NCBI GenBank assembly: GCA_947442095.1
Contig: CANEVG010000002.1
Location: forward strand, 1-45,639
Direction: 5' to 3'
Length of the DNA stretch: 45,639 nucleotides
DNA from: Sphingomonadaceae bacterium
Lineage (GTDB): Bacteria; Pseudomonadota; Alphaproteobacteria; Sphingomonadales; Sphingomonadaceae
The notes under the pieces were generated by a model that was given only the letters and a program-made list of their open reading frames with translations, made no database searches and had not been told where the DNA came from. Shown in pieces: positions 36,915-45,639 of the stretch (position 1 is the first letter of the stretch; every line of letters starts with the position of its first letter). The translations under genes and the position numbers were made by a program.

Positions 36915-38510
36915 GTGCAGCGCTTTGCCACGCTCCTCGATGGCCTGCTGCTCACCCTGTCGCGCAACGGGAAGCTGGCGCTGATCGCGGACTACTTGCG
37001 CGAGACGCCCGATCCGGATCGCGGCTGGGCGCTGGCGGCGCTGACCGGCGCGGTGGACTTTCCCGCCGTAAAGGCCGGGACGGTGCGCAGCCTGATGGCC
37101 GAGCGGGTCGATCCCGTTTTGTGGGCGCTCTCGCGCGATTTTGTCGGCGATACGGCGGAGACGGCAAGCTTGCTGTGGCCCGAGCCTGAGCCTGCTCCAC
37201 AAGGCGCAGCGCCCACTCTTGGCGAGATCGTCACAGCACTCAGCATCGCCACCCGCGCGAGCGCGCCCGCCTTGCTGGCCAGTCTCCTCGACCGGCTCGA
37301 CACGGCCGGCCGCTACGCGCTGATCAAGTTCGCCACCGGCGCGCTGCGGATCGGCATATCGGCGCGGCTTGCGAAAGTGGCCTTCGCGCAAGCGTTTGCG
37401 GTGCCGGTCGATGAGGTCGAGGAGTACTGGTACGGCCAGAGCCCGCCCTATGCGCCGCTGTTCCTGTGGGCGACCGGCGCGTGCCCGCCCCCACGCACCG
37501 ATCTGCTGCCGCTGTTCCGATCCTTCATGCTGGCCCATCCACTCGAGAACGAGGTCATCAGCCTCGACGACTATGTGGCGGAGTGGAAATGGGACGGCAT
37601 TCGCGTGCAGCTAGTCCATGTGAACGGCGAGACCCGCGTCTATTCGCGCGGGGGTGACGAGATTTCCGCAAGCTTCCCCGAAATCGCTGGAGCGTTGCCT
37701 TTCCCAGCCCTGCTCGATGGCGAGCTTCTGGTGCGCGGCGACCAGCAGGGTGGGGAGGCAGGCGGCGCAGCCAGCTTTAACGCCTTGCAGCAGAGACTAG
37801 GCCGCAAGACGGTCTCCAAGGCCGTGCTGGCCGAAGCCCCTGCCTTCGTGCGGCTCTACGATGTGCTGATCGATGGTGGCGAGGACTTGCGCGAGCAGCC
37901 CTGGACTTCCCGCCGCGCCCGGCTTGAAGCGCTGATGCCACGGCTCGATCCGAAGCGGTTCGACCTTTCGGAGACAATAGCCGCAGCCAACATGGAAGCC
38001 CTTGCGGAGATTCGCGCTGGTGCACGCAATGCCGCGATCGAGGGCGTTATGCTCAAACACCGCGCCTCACCTTATGTAGCGGGGCGACGCGCAGGCCTGT
38101 GGTACAAGTGGAAGCGCGCGCCGCTGCTGGTCGATTGCGTGCTGATGTATGCGCAGCGCGGCTCGGGCAAACGGTCGTCGTTCTATTCCGATTTCACGTT
38201 CGGCTGCTGGGACGGCGATCCCGATGCGGGGGCCGAGCTGTTGCCCGTTGGCAAGGCCTATTTCGGCTTTACCGACAAGGAGCTGAAGTGGCTCGACCGG
38301 CATGTGCGCCAGAACACTGTCGCCAAGTTCGGTCCGGTGCGCGAAACCGACAAGAGCCTAGTGTTCGAGGTGGCGTTCGATTCGGTCCACGCGAGCAAGC
38401 GCCATAAGTCTGGGGTCGCGATGCGGTTCCCGCGCATCAACCGGATCCGGCAGGACAAGCCGGCGCATGAAGCGGACCGGCTGGAGACCCTGCGCGCAAT
38501 GGTGACGTGA
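36915..38510 (+). CDS. ATP-dependent DNA ligase, LHR-cluster type
   Basis: 'DYVAEWKWDGIRVQLVH' (KxDG ligase active site), 'RVYSRGGDEISASFPEI', 'GRRAGLWYKWKR', 'GVAMRFPRINRIRQDKPAHEADRLETL'; GTG start at 36915 with GGGGAGG six nt upstream. Confidence 0.93.
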   Translation: MQRFATLLDGLLLTLSRNGKLALIADYLRETPDPDRGWALAALTGAVDFPAVKAGTVRSLMAERVDPVLWALSRDFVGDTAETASLLWPEPEPAPQGAAPTLGEIVTALSIATRASAPALLASLLDRLDTAGRYALIKFATGALRIGISARLAKVAFAQAFAVPVDEVEEYWYGQSPPYAPLFLWATGACPPPRTDLLPLFRSFMLAHPLENEVISLDDYVAEWKWDGIRVQLVHVNGETRVYSRGGDEISASFPEIAGALPFPALLDGELLVRGDQQGGEAGGAASFNALQQRLGRKTVSKAVLAEAPAFVRLYDVLIDGGEDLREQPWTSRRARLEALMPRLDPKRFDLSETIAAANMEALAEIRAGARNAAIEGVMLKHRASPYVAGRRAGLWYKWKRAPLLVDCVLMYAQRGSGKRSSFYSDFTFGCWDGDPDAGAELLPVGKAYFGFTDKELKWLDRHVRQNTVAKFGPVRETDKSLVFEVAFDSVHASKRHKSGVAMRFPRINRIRQDKPAHEADRLETLRAMVT

Positions 38511-38554
38511 GCGGGCCGTTTCCCATAGCGGCTGCCGGCGCGTATGAACCTGCC

Positions 38555-39193
38555 ATGCTTCGCTATGACCGCCCTCGCCGCCAGTTCGCCGTCGTTCTGG
38601 CTGGCCTTGCCGGTTTCGTCGATGCGGTCGGGTTCATCTCGGCCAGTGGCTACTTCGTCTCCTTCATGTCGGGCAACACCACGCGGCTTGGGGTGGCGCT
38701 GGGGACCGACCCCGCGCAGGCACTGCTGCCCGCGCTTCTGATCATCGGCTTCCTTGGCGGCGTCACGGCCGGGGCGCTCATCGCCCTGCGCGCAGGACAG
38801 CTGCGCAAGCCTGCCGTCCTTGCATGTGTCGCCGTGCTGCTGTTGGCCGGAGCCGGAGCGCGCGCGGTTGGGTCCGAATGGCTTATGCTGCTGGCGCTTG
38901 TCCTCGCGATGGGCGCCATCAACAACACCTTCCAGCGCGGCGGCGAGGTGACCGTGGGGCTGACCTACATGACCGGTGCGCTGGTGCGGCTGGGGCAGGG
39001 CTTTGCGCTGTGGCTGGCGGGCAAGGCAGAACGTGGCTGGGCAGCGTGGGGCGCGCTATGGGCCGGATTGCTCTGCGGCGCGGTGCTCGGCGCTTTCCTG
39101 CAGAGCCACCTGCCGATGGGCTGCCTGTGGATCGCAGGCATCGGAGCGGCGCTCCTGGCGCTGCTGGCGCTCAGGCTTCCGGCGGAATCCTGA
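38555..39193 (+). CDS. YoaK family protein (DUF1275)
   Basis: 'AGLAGFVDAVGFISASGYFVSFMSGNTTRLGVALG', 'GAINNTFQRGGEVTVGLTYMTGALVRLGQGFA'. Confidence 0.88.
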   Translation: MLRYDRPRRQFAVVLAGLAGFVDAVGFISASGYFVSFMSGNTTRLGVALGTDPAQALLPALLIIGFLGGVTAGALIALRAGQLRKPAVLACVAVLLLAGAGARAVGSEWLMLLALVLAMGAINNTFQRGGEVTVGLTYMTGALVRLGQGFALWLAGKAERGWAAWGALWAGLLCGAVLGAFLQSHLPMGCLWIAGIGAALLALLALRLPAES

Positions 39194-39458
39194 ACAGCTT
39201 CTCGCGTGAAGTAGCGCCGCGCAACAGATTGATTTCCGAAGGTGAAACGCCCAGCGCAACTGCCAGCAATCTGGCCACTGCGGCAGTCGCCTGGCCGTTC
39301 TCCGGCTTGCTCCGCACTTTCACCAGCACGCGCCCGACCGCGATTTCGATCCCCTCGCTGCGCGCGCCGGGTGTCACCCGCACGGCCAGCCGGCCCGCCG
39401 CATCGGCGAGCGCGCGCAAGTTTACCGTAGGCGGGTGTTCAGTCCGGGGCCGGGCCAT
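39171..39458 (-). CDS. DUF167 family protein (YggU-like)
   Basis: 'LAVRVTPGARSEGIEIAVGRVLVKVRSKPENGQATAAVARLLAVALGVSPSEINLLRGATSREKLFRI'. Confidence 0.88.
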   Translation of the reverse strand: MARPRTEHPPTVNLRALADAAGRLAVRVTPGARSEGIEIAVGRVLVKVRSKPENGQATAAVARLLAVALGVSPSEINLLRGATSREKLFRIPPEA

Positions 39459-40014
39459 CAGCTTCCAGCGCAGCGCGATGCGCGCGCGCATTGGCGACAT
39501 AGTGCCTCACGCCAATCTGCATTTCGGTCACCGCCAAATCGGTCAGATCGCGCATGAACGCCGCGGGGCGGCCGCCCCAGAGTTGGCGCGCAGCAATGCG
39601 TTTGCCCGGGGTGAGCAACGCACCGGCAGCAAGCATCCCGTCGCTTTCGATCACGCAGCCATTCATCACCGTGGCCGAGAGGCCCACAAAACCGCGATCG
39701 AGGATCGTGCAGCCATGCATCATGACCATGTGGCCGACGAGCACGTCCTCGCCAATCAACGTGGGGAAGCCCTCGGGGTGCCGGGGATCGGGGCTGTCGC
39801 AATGGATCACGGTCCCGTCCTGGATATTGCTGCGCGCACCGATCACGATGCGGTTCACATCAGCGCGGAGCACGCAGTTGTACCAGACCGAAGCCTCCGG
39901 CCCGATCTCGACATCACCGATGATCCGGCAGCCGGGCGCAATGAAAGCGCTGGGATGGATGCGCGGGGCCTTGCCGTTGATCGCGGCGATCGTAACATCA
40001 GGGATCGGGTTCAT
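39439..40014 (-). CDS. Gamma carbonic anhydrase family protein
   Basis: Left-handed beta-helix hexapeptides 'VEIGPEASVWYNCVLRADVNRIVIGARSNIQDGTVIHCDS', 'VLVGHMVMMHGCTILDRGFVGLSATVMNGCVI'. Confidence 0.92.
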   Translation of the reverse strand: MNPIPDVTIAAINGKAPRIHPSAFIAPGCRIIGDVEIGPEASVWYNCVLRADVNRIVIGARSNIQDGTVIHCDSPDPRHPEGFPTLIGEDVLVGHMVMMHGCTILDRGFVGLSATVMNGCVIESDGMLAAGALLTPGKRIAARQLWGGRPAAFMRDLTDLAVTEMQIGVRHYVANARAHRAALEADGPAPD

Positions 40015-40017
40015 AGG

Positions 40018-42237
40018 TCACATCCTGAAGATATTGTCCCACCGCACGTAGGGCAAAATCGATGAACGGTCATCGGTCCACGCCTGCGCACCATCAGGGG
40101 CTTTGAGCCCGATCCAGGGGTGGGCCGGATCGTGTGCGGCCAACCGGTCCAGCCGCGCCGGTGTGGGCGCCATCGCGACCCAGTATGATCGGTTGATGCC
40201 TCGCGCAGGGTTTGCGGCGTCATCCCGCAGCCGCACCGCCCATCCTTGTGCTGCGCCCAGCTCCGCCACAACCGGCCGCAGATCAAGAAAGCGGTTGGAG
40301 ATGTGCATGAGCATCACGCCATCGGGCGCGAGAGAGCGGGCGTAAACCCCCAAGGCTTCCCGCGTGATAAGGTGCAGGGGTATCGAATCCGATGAAAACG
40401 CATCGACCAGCAGCACATCGAAGCTGCCGGGCGCGATCCTTGCGAGTTCCAGCCGCGCGTCGCCGATCACCACCGGCGATTGCGGCGCGCATTCATCCAG
40501 AAACGTGAACCGGTGCTGCTTGCGCGAAATGTCGGCCACAACCGGATCGATTTCGAAGAACGTCCAGACTTGCGCCGGACGCTTGTAACAAGCGAGTGTC
40601 GCCGTCCCTAGGCCGACCACGCCGACCCGGTCACGCTCGCCCGCCGCCAGCAAGGCAAGCCCGGCGCCGCCGGTGGGTCCGTAATACGTCGTCGGCTGCT
40701 GGTGACGCGCCGCGTCAGTCCATTGCAGACCGTGCAAGGTCGTGCCGTGGTTGAGCATTCGCGCCTTCCGGGCCTCGCTTTCCCGCACCGTGTAGATGCC
40801 GAAATAGCTGCGCGTGCGGGCATGGGAGAGGCTGGTGATGATGGTTTCCATCCCGCCGCGCCCCACCAGCATCAGTAGCAGTACGGCCACGAACGCCCAG
40901 CGAGACCAAGCCACCATCACCCCGCAAATCGTAAGCGCGAATGCGAGGAACAGCGCGGTCAGATACTGGCCCTGCAGTTCCATCCGCAACATCCCCAGCG
41001 CCAGCGCAAACGCGCAGGCCATCAACAGCACGATGCTCAGCGTCCGGGTCCGCCCAGCCAATTCGGGTGTTCTTATCCAGCCCTGTAGCGGAAGTCTTGG
41101 CACCAGTAGCGCCGAGGCGACCAGCAGAATCGGATGCTCCCAGACCCAATCGAACACCAGCGGCGCGATCAGCGCGCAAAATACCCCGCCCAGCGCGCCT
41201 CCCGCACTCATCATGATGTAGAACAGCGTCAGGTGCCGCGGCGAAGGCCGCGTGTCGTTCAGCCGGGTGTGCAGCGCGACCGCAACCACAAACAGCAGCA
41301 CCACAGCCGCTCCGGCTTGCGCCAGACTGCCAGAGGCGTGGAGGCTAATCGAGAACCCGCCGCCAACCAGCAGCACGAGCGGCGCAATCCGGCTGATCCA
41401 GTTGGCAAGCGTGCGGTTGGTGGCAAACGCCACAACAAAGCTGAGCAAATAGAGCCCGAGCGGGATTACCCACAACAGCGGCATAGCGACGATATCGGTG
41501 GTGAGGAACGTGGTGGTTGAAAGCATCAGCCCCGATGGTACTGCTCCCAGCGCCAGCCACAGCAGCATCTGGCTGCGCGTGACCGGTTCATCGGCGACAC
41601 CTTCGCCAGAAGCACTTTCAGGCTGGCCAGCCACGGCTGGAGAATGGCGCCGCGCCCATGCGCTGGCGGCGACCAGCACTACCAGCAGTGCAAAACCGCC
41701 GGCCCACACCAGCGCTTGCGTCTGCAGCGGCAGCAACGGTTCAAGCACTAGCGGATAGGCGATCAGGCCCGCAAAACTGCCAAAGTTCGACGCGGCATAG
41801 AGCGCATAAGGATCACCGGCAGCAAGATCGGACGAATACCAGCGCTGCATGAGCGGTGCCTGCGCCGAAACCACGAAAAACACGGGCCCGATCGACAGCG
41901 CAAACAACGCAGGAACCCATAATGCCTCCCATCCCGGCGTGGGCGGCGCCAGCGGGACGAGATGCACGGGCAAGGTCAGCGCCGCAAGGGCGAGCAGCGA
42001 GACATGAATCACCGCTTGCACCCGCACTGAAAAACGGCCGAGCCAGTGCGCGTAGGCATAGCCGCCCAGCAGCAGCGCCTGATAGACCAACATCGCGCTG
42101 TTCCAAACATTGGGTGCGCCGCCCAGCCGGGGCAAAGCAGCGCGGGCCACCATCGGCTGGACCATGAACAGCAGGAAACTACCCACCACGATCGTGATCA
42201 TGAACAACGGGCGCGCGGCCCTTTGCGGTGCAGTCAT
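40018..42237 (-). CDS. Fused multi-TM / spermidine synthase-like protein
   Basis: Many TM helices N-terminally, then 'GVVGLGTATLACYKRPAQVWTFFEIDPVVADIS', 'VIGDARLELARIAPGSFDVLLVDAFSSDSIPLHLITREAL'. Confidence 0.87.
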   Translation of the reverse strand: MTAPQRAARPLFMITIVVGSFLLFMVQPMVARAALPRLGGAPNVWNSAMLVYQALLLGGYAYAHWLGRFSVRVQAVIHVSLLALAALTLPVHLVPLAPPTPGWEALWVPALFALSIGPVFFVVSAQAPLMQRWYSSDLAAGDPYALYAASNFGSFAGLIAYPLVLEPLLPLQTQALVWAGGFALLVVLVAASAWARRHSPAVAGQPESASGEGVADEPVTRSQMLLWLALGAVPSGLMLSTTTFLTTDIVAMPLLWVIPLGLYLLSFVVAFATNRTLANWISRIAPLVLLVGGGFSISLHASGSLAQAGAAVVLLFVVAVALHTRLNDTRPSPRHLTLFYIMMSAGGALGGVFCALIAPLVFDWVWEHPILLVASALLVPRLPLQGWIRTPELAGRTRTLSIVLLMACAFALALGMLRMELQGQYLTALFLAFALTICGVMVAWSRWAFVAVLLLMLVGRGGMETIITSLSHARTRSYFGIYTVRESEARKARMLNHGTTLHGLQWTDAARHQQPTTYYGPTGGAGLALLAAGERDRVGVVGLGTATLACYKRPAQVWTFFEIDPVVADISRKQHRFTFLDECAPQSPVVIGDARLELARIAPGSFDVLLVDAFSSDSIPLHLITREALGVYARSLAPDGVMLMHISNRFLDLRPVVAELGAAQGWAVRLRDDAANPARGINRSYWVAMAPTPARLDRLAAHDPAHPWIGLKAPDGAQAWTDDRSSILPYVRWDNIFRM

Positions 42238-42258
42238 GCCTTTGTGTTTCCCCAGGAA

Positions 42259-42807
42259 TTAATCACGACGAAGCCAGCTGTCAGCAAATCTACTCCGGTG
42301 GATGCAGTAGAGAATATGCAGACGCAGCGGATCGCCCTCGGGCACTTCGGGATGGTCGAAGTCTTCATCCGGATACCGGGTCATGCCCAGCCGCTCCATC
42401 AGGCCCCAACTGCGCGTGTTGGCCAGATTGGTGATCGCCATGATCGCGGGCACCGGAAGGTTGGCCCAAGCCCATGCCAGCGAGGCCACTGCCGCCTCGC
42501 GTGCGTAGCCCTGCCCCCAGGCGTGATGTGCCATCCGCCAACCGATTTCGTGTTCGAAAATGGGCGAACGAGGCGGCAGGATGCCGCAGAAGCCGATGAA
42601 ATCACCGTTGATCTTGCGTTCGAGCGCCCAGAAGACATGCCCGTGCTCGGCTTCGATGGCGATCATCCGGTCCACTGCTGCATCACTCTCGGCGTCGGTC
42701 AGCGGCGGCAGGTACTCCATCACACGCAGATCACGGGCCATGGCCCGGAACGGGACGCGGTCCGCGTCGCGCCAAGGGCGCAGAATCAGCCGCGCAGTCT
42801 CGATCAT
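42259..42807 (-). CDS. GNAT family N-acetyltransferase
   Basis: 'IETARLILRPWRDADRVPFRAMARD', 'EIGWRMAHHAWGQGYAREAAVASLAWAW', 'NTRSWGLMERLGMTRYPDEDFDHPEVPEG'. Confidence 0.88.
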   Translation of the reverse strand: MIETARLILRPWRDADRVPFRAMARDLRVMEYLPPLTDAESDAAVDRMIAIEAEHGHVFWALERKINGDFIGFCGILPPRSPIFEHEIGWRMAHHAWGQGYAREAAVASLAWAWANLPVPAIMAITNLANTRSWGLMERLGMTRYPDEDFDHPEVPEGDPLRLHILYCIHRSRFADSWLRRD

Positions 42808-42813
42808 GTGCGG

Positions 42814-43809
42814 CTAGGCATCCATCAGGCGCGCCGCGTGCAGCGCATGGTACGTCAGCACGCCGGAGCAGCCAGCGCGCTTGAAGGCCAGCAACGTCTC
42901 CAGCACCAGCGCGTCGCGGTCGCCAGCCCCTGCGGCCACCGCCGCTTCGATCATCGCGTATTCGCCGCTTACCTGATAGGCGAAGACCGGCACCTGAAAC
43001 GCCTCTTTCACGCGCAGCGCGATATCGAGATAGGGCAGACCTGGCTTGACCATCACGCTATCGGCGCCCTCGGCAAGATCTAGCTCGACCTCGCGCAGCG
43101 CTTCCTCTGCATTGCCTGGGTCCATCTGGTAGGTTTTCTTGTTGCCCTTGAGCAGCCCGCGCGAGCCCACCGCATCGCGGAACGGGCCATAGAACGCGGA
43201 GGCATATTTGGCCGCGTAGGACATGATCTGGACGTTGATGTGCCCGCCATCTTCCAACGCCTCGCGGATCGCGCCGATCCGGCCGTCCATCATGTCGGAC
43301 GGGGCAATGATGTCCGCGCCGGCCGCCGCCTGGTTGAGGCTCTGGCCCACCAGCACTTCAACGGTCGCGTCGTTGAGGACATAGCCCTCCTTGTCGATCA
43401 GCCCATCCTGTCCGTGGCTGGTATAGGGATCGAGCGCCACGTCAGTCAGCACGCCGAGCGATTCCCCGCAGGCATCCTTGATCGCCTTGATCGCACGGCA
43501 CATCAGGTTGTCCGGATTGAGCGCCTCTTCGCCCATCTCGCTGCGCCGTTCGGGCTGCGTGTTCGGGAACAGCGCAATGCAGGGAATACCCGCTGCCGCC
43601 GCTTCCCGTGCGCGCTCGGCCACCAGATCGACCGACCAGCGCGAAACCCCTGGAAGCGAAGCAATCGGATCCTCCACACCGTGCCCCTCGGTCACGAACA
43701 GCGGCCAGATGAGATCGGCGGGGGTGACGAGCACCTCACGGTGCAGGGCGCGGCTCCACGCGGTGGCGCGGGTGCGGCGAAGGCGAAGATTGGGATATCC
43801 GGCAGACAT
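42814..43809 (-). CDS. hemB: Delta-aminolevulinic acid dehydratase (porphobilinogen synthase)
   Basis: Start at MSAGYPNLRLRRTRAT; 'LTDVALDPYTSHGQDG' (non-cysteine-ligand variant), 'IIAPSDMMDGRIGAIREAL', 'SYAAKYASAFYGPFRDA', 'MVKPGLPYLD'. Confidence 0.95.
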   Translation of the reverse strand: MSAGYPNLRLRRTRATAWSRALHREVLVTPADLIWPLFVTEGHGVEDPIASLPGVSRWSVDLVAERAREAAAAGIPCIALFPNTQPERRSEMGEEALNPDNLMCRAIKAIKDACGESLGVLTDVALDPYTSHGQDGLIDKEGYVLNDATVEVLVGQSLNQAAAGADIIAPSDMMDGRIGAIREALEDGGHINVQIMSYAAKYASAFYGPFRDAVGSRGLLKGNKKTYQMDPGNAEEALREVELDLAEGADSVMVKPGLPYLDIALRVKEAFQVPVFAYQVSGEYAMIEAAVAAGAGDRDALVLETLLAFKRAGCSGVLTYHALHAARLMDA

Positions 43810-43865
43810 GGTCACGGTTCTAGGCGCAGAGCGGGCTTGGGGCAACCGGCGCGGTTCAGGTTCGC

Positions 43866-45494
43866 CTACTTTGCAGTCCCGATGAGGGTTCCGGGTTTGA
43901 CCGACAGCAGGGCCTGCAGCCGTGCCTTGAAGGCTGCAATCTGCTTCGGATCGACGGCAGCCTGCTGCTGTACCATGCTCACCGCGATCGGATTGACTGG
44001 CTGCCCGCCGCGATAGACCTCATAATGCAAGTGTGCGCCCGTCGACAGGCCCGTAGAGCCGACATATCCGATAATCTGGCCGCGGCGCACGGCCAAACCG
44101 TTTGCGACAGCGATGCGGCTCATGTGTCCATAGCCGGTGGCGATGCTGCCACCATGGTCCAGCCGCACGTAATTGCCATGCCCGCCGTGCCAGCCGGCAT
44201 AAGCCACAAGCCCATCGCTGACTGCATAGATCGGCGAACCCCAGGAGGCAGCGAAATCGATGCCCGAATGCATGCGGGCGTAACCCAGGATGGGATGGCG
44301 CCGCATGCCATAACCAGAGGTGATGCGGCCTGCAACAGGCGCGCCGAACAAGCCGCTACCGCTTGCGAGCCCCGCCCCGGTCAGCGCGGCTAGAGATGTG
44401 AAACTGCCGTCGGTGCCCCAGCGCAGCAGCTGCGCACGTGGCTGGCCATCTCGCAGCATACCGGCGTAGAGCAGATCACCTGCCTGACCCTGACCATCTG
44501 CTGCGTGCTTGTAGGAAACGACAAGGTCGAACTCGTCGGTTGGCGCAAGCTCGTCAAACGCGACCGCCTGATCGAGAGCGCGCAGATAATCCTGCACCGC
44601 GCTCGGTGGAGCACCGGCCGCGCGGACCGAGCGATAAAGGCTGCTGCCGACCACGCCGCGAAGCCTCAGCGGTGTCTGATCGACCGCTATCGGCGTGCGA
44701 GACAAGGTCAGGCCGCCGCCCTGACGGGCAATCACAAGTGCAAGATCAAAACGTGGACGGAAAGTGATGGCGGTAAGCGGGCGCGGGTCCGAAGGGCTCG
44801 CGCGCTCGCCAAGCGTGATGTTGAAACGCGTTCCGGGGGCAATGTCTGTCAGCGGGACGGCGCTCGCCACCATGGCGGCCACTTGTCCCGCATCGCCATA
44901 CCCGACACCGGCGCGCTGCAACATTCGCGGCAGGCTGTCGTCCTCGCCAATGGTCGCCGCAAGCTGGATGACGGGCCGTTCGGGCGCTGCAGCCAAACGG
45001 ACCACAGGCTCGCCAGCAGCAAAATGACGCCCCTGAGCCGCGCCAGCCGCAAACGGGCGCAACGATTGTGCGCGAAATTCGGCCCGAGCCGCTTCGTCAA
45101 GCGCCATCAGCGGTGCCGCTTCGAGCGGCGCGAAGCTGGGCCAGAACATCATCGAGAATGCAATCAGGCCGACCAGCATGCCAAGCCCGCGAAACCACTT
45201 TGCGCTGCCAACATGCTCTGCAAGATCAGGGGCCAGATGGCGCTTGTCGGCCCAGACCTCGACTCTACGGCACCAGCTATCCCAGCGCCGCGCGAGCGGG
45301 TGCGCACTGTCGCGGATCGAAGGGCGCGGCGGAGGCGGAGCAGGATTCTCGATTCGCGGCAGTATCGGCGCACGGCGCGCAGGCGCTGCACCGGGCCGCG
45401 CCCGGCCGAAGGTCACGCCGCTGGCAAGCCCGAAGTCTTCGCGCGGGATCAGCATCCCGGTCGTTTCCCTTTTCGCTGCCAGCATTGGCGGCAA
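43866..45494 (-). CDS. M23 family metallopeptidase with N-terminal TM anchor
   Basis: 'GYGMRRHPILGYARMHSGIDFAASWGSPIYAVSDGLVAYAGWHGGHGNYVRLDHGGSIATGYGHMSRIA', 'GLSTGAHLHYEVYRGGQPVNPI'; TM 'LGMLVGLIAFSMMFWPSF'. Confidence 0.93.
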   Translation of the reverse strand: MPPMLAAKRETTGMLIPREDFGLASGVTFGRARPGAAPARRAPILPRIENPAPPPPRPSIRDSAHPLARRWDSWCRRVEVWADKRHLAPDLAEHVGSAKWFRGLGMLVGLIAFSMMFWPSFAPLEAAPLMALDEAARAEFRAQSLRPFAAGAAQGRHFAAGEPVVRLAAAPERPVIQLAATIGEDDSLPRMLQRAGVGYGDAGQVAAMVASAVPLTDIAPGTRFNITLGERASPSDPRPLTAITFRPRFDLALVIARQGGGLTLSRTPIAVDQTPLRLRGVVGSSLYRSVRAAGAPPSAVQDYLRALDQAVAFDELAPTDEFDLVVSYKHAADGQGQAGDLLYAGMLRDGQPRAQLLRWGTDGSFTSLAALTGAGLASGSGLFGAPVAGRITSGYGMRRHPILGYARMHSGIDFAASWGSPIYAVSDGLVAYAGWHGGHGNYVRLDHGGSIATGYGHMSRIAVANGLAVRRGQIIGYVGSTGLSTGAHLHYEVYRGGQPVNPIAVSMVQQQAAVDPKQIAAFKARLQALLSVKPGTLIGTAK

Positions 45495-45639
45495 GAATGC
45501 CGGCGCCGCCCTGTGCGAACGCCCGCAAATCCCTGCACACCTAAGGTTAATTCAGCGTAAATCGGGGTATGTCAGGGTCTGGAGCATGAACCCGCTGGCT
45601 CCGGAAACCGTTTGGAGTTCAGGGTTTGCCGGCTTGGTG

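Noticed and set aside
38824-40065. 413-aa plus ORF spanning DUF1275, DUF167 and gamma-CA
   Set aside because: Out of frame or antisense to three genes with clear family signatures.
1-45639. CRISPR arrays, prophage, toxin-antitoxin or defence systems
   Set aside because: No regularly spaced repeats, integrase, phage structural genes or recognisable defence genes were seen; the window is mostly housekeeping and envelope genes.

Overview
The window looks like ordinary high-GC alphaproteobacterial chromosome, most consistent with Sphingomonadales judging by gene content and protein style. It is densely coded, with about 42 protein-coding genes and one decayed IS4-type transposase. I recognised no rRNA, tRNA, CRISPR array, prophage or secondary-metabolite cluster. 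Main blocks: (i) serine hydrolase, M28 peptidase, ferredoxin-NADP reductase and SOUL haem-binding protein; (ii) a minus-strand MFP-RND efflux operon coupled by 4-nt overlaps to a DUF445 membrane protein and a GNAT acetyltransferase; (iii) sciP and mnmA; (iv) a serine hydrolase, CDF transporter, pdxH, a CbpA-like DnaJ, BrkB and fabI; (v) the housekeeping run proA-nadD-rsfS-rlmH-envC-like-ctpA-dsbB-coq7; (vi) M23 peptidase plus bactofilin; (vii) the IS4 remnant, then TrcR (DUF1013), quinone oxidoreductase, DUF1192 and clpA; (viii) PDZ-M48 protease and MBL exonuclease plus ATP-dependent DNA ligase; (ix) DUF1275, DUF167, gamma-carbonic anhydrase, spermidine-synthase-like protein, GNAT, hemB and M23 peptidase. 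I found no clearly new multi-gene system. The best leads are the RND-DUF445-GNAT operon with a dyad that overlaps its predicted promoter, a repeat-like hairpin that appears to sequester the Shine-Dalgarno of the DNA ligase, and a 9-bp perfect dyad upstream of fpr. All calls are from reading the sequence and supplied ORFs; no homology search was run.
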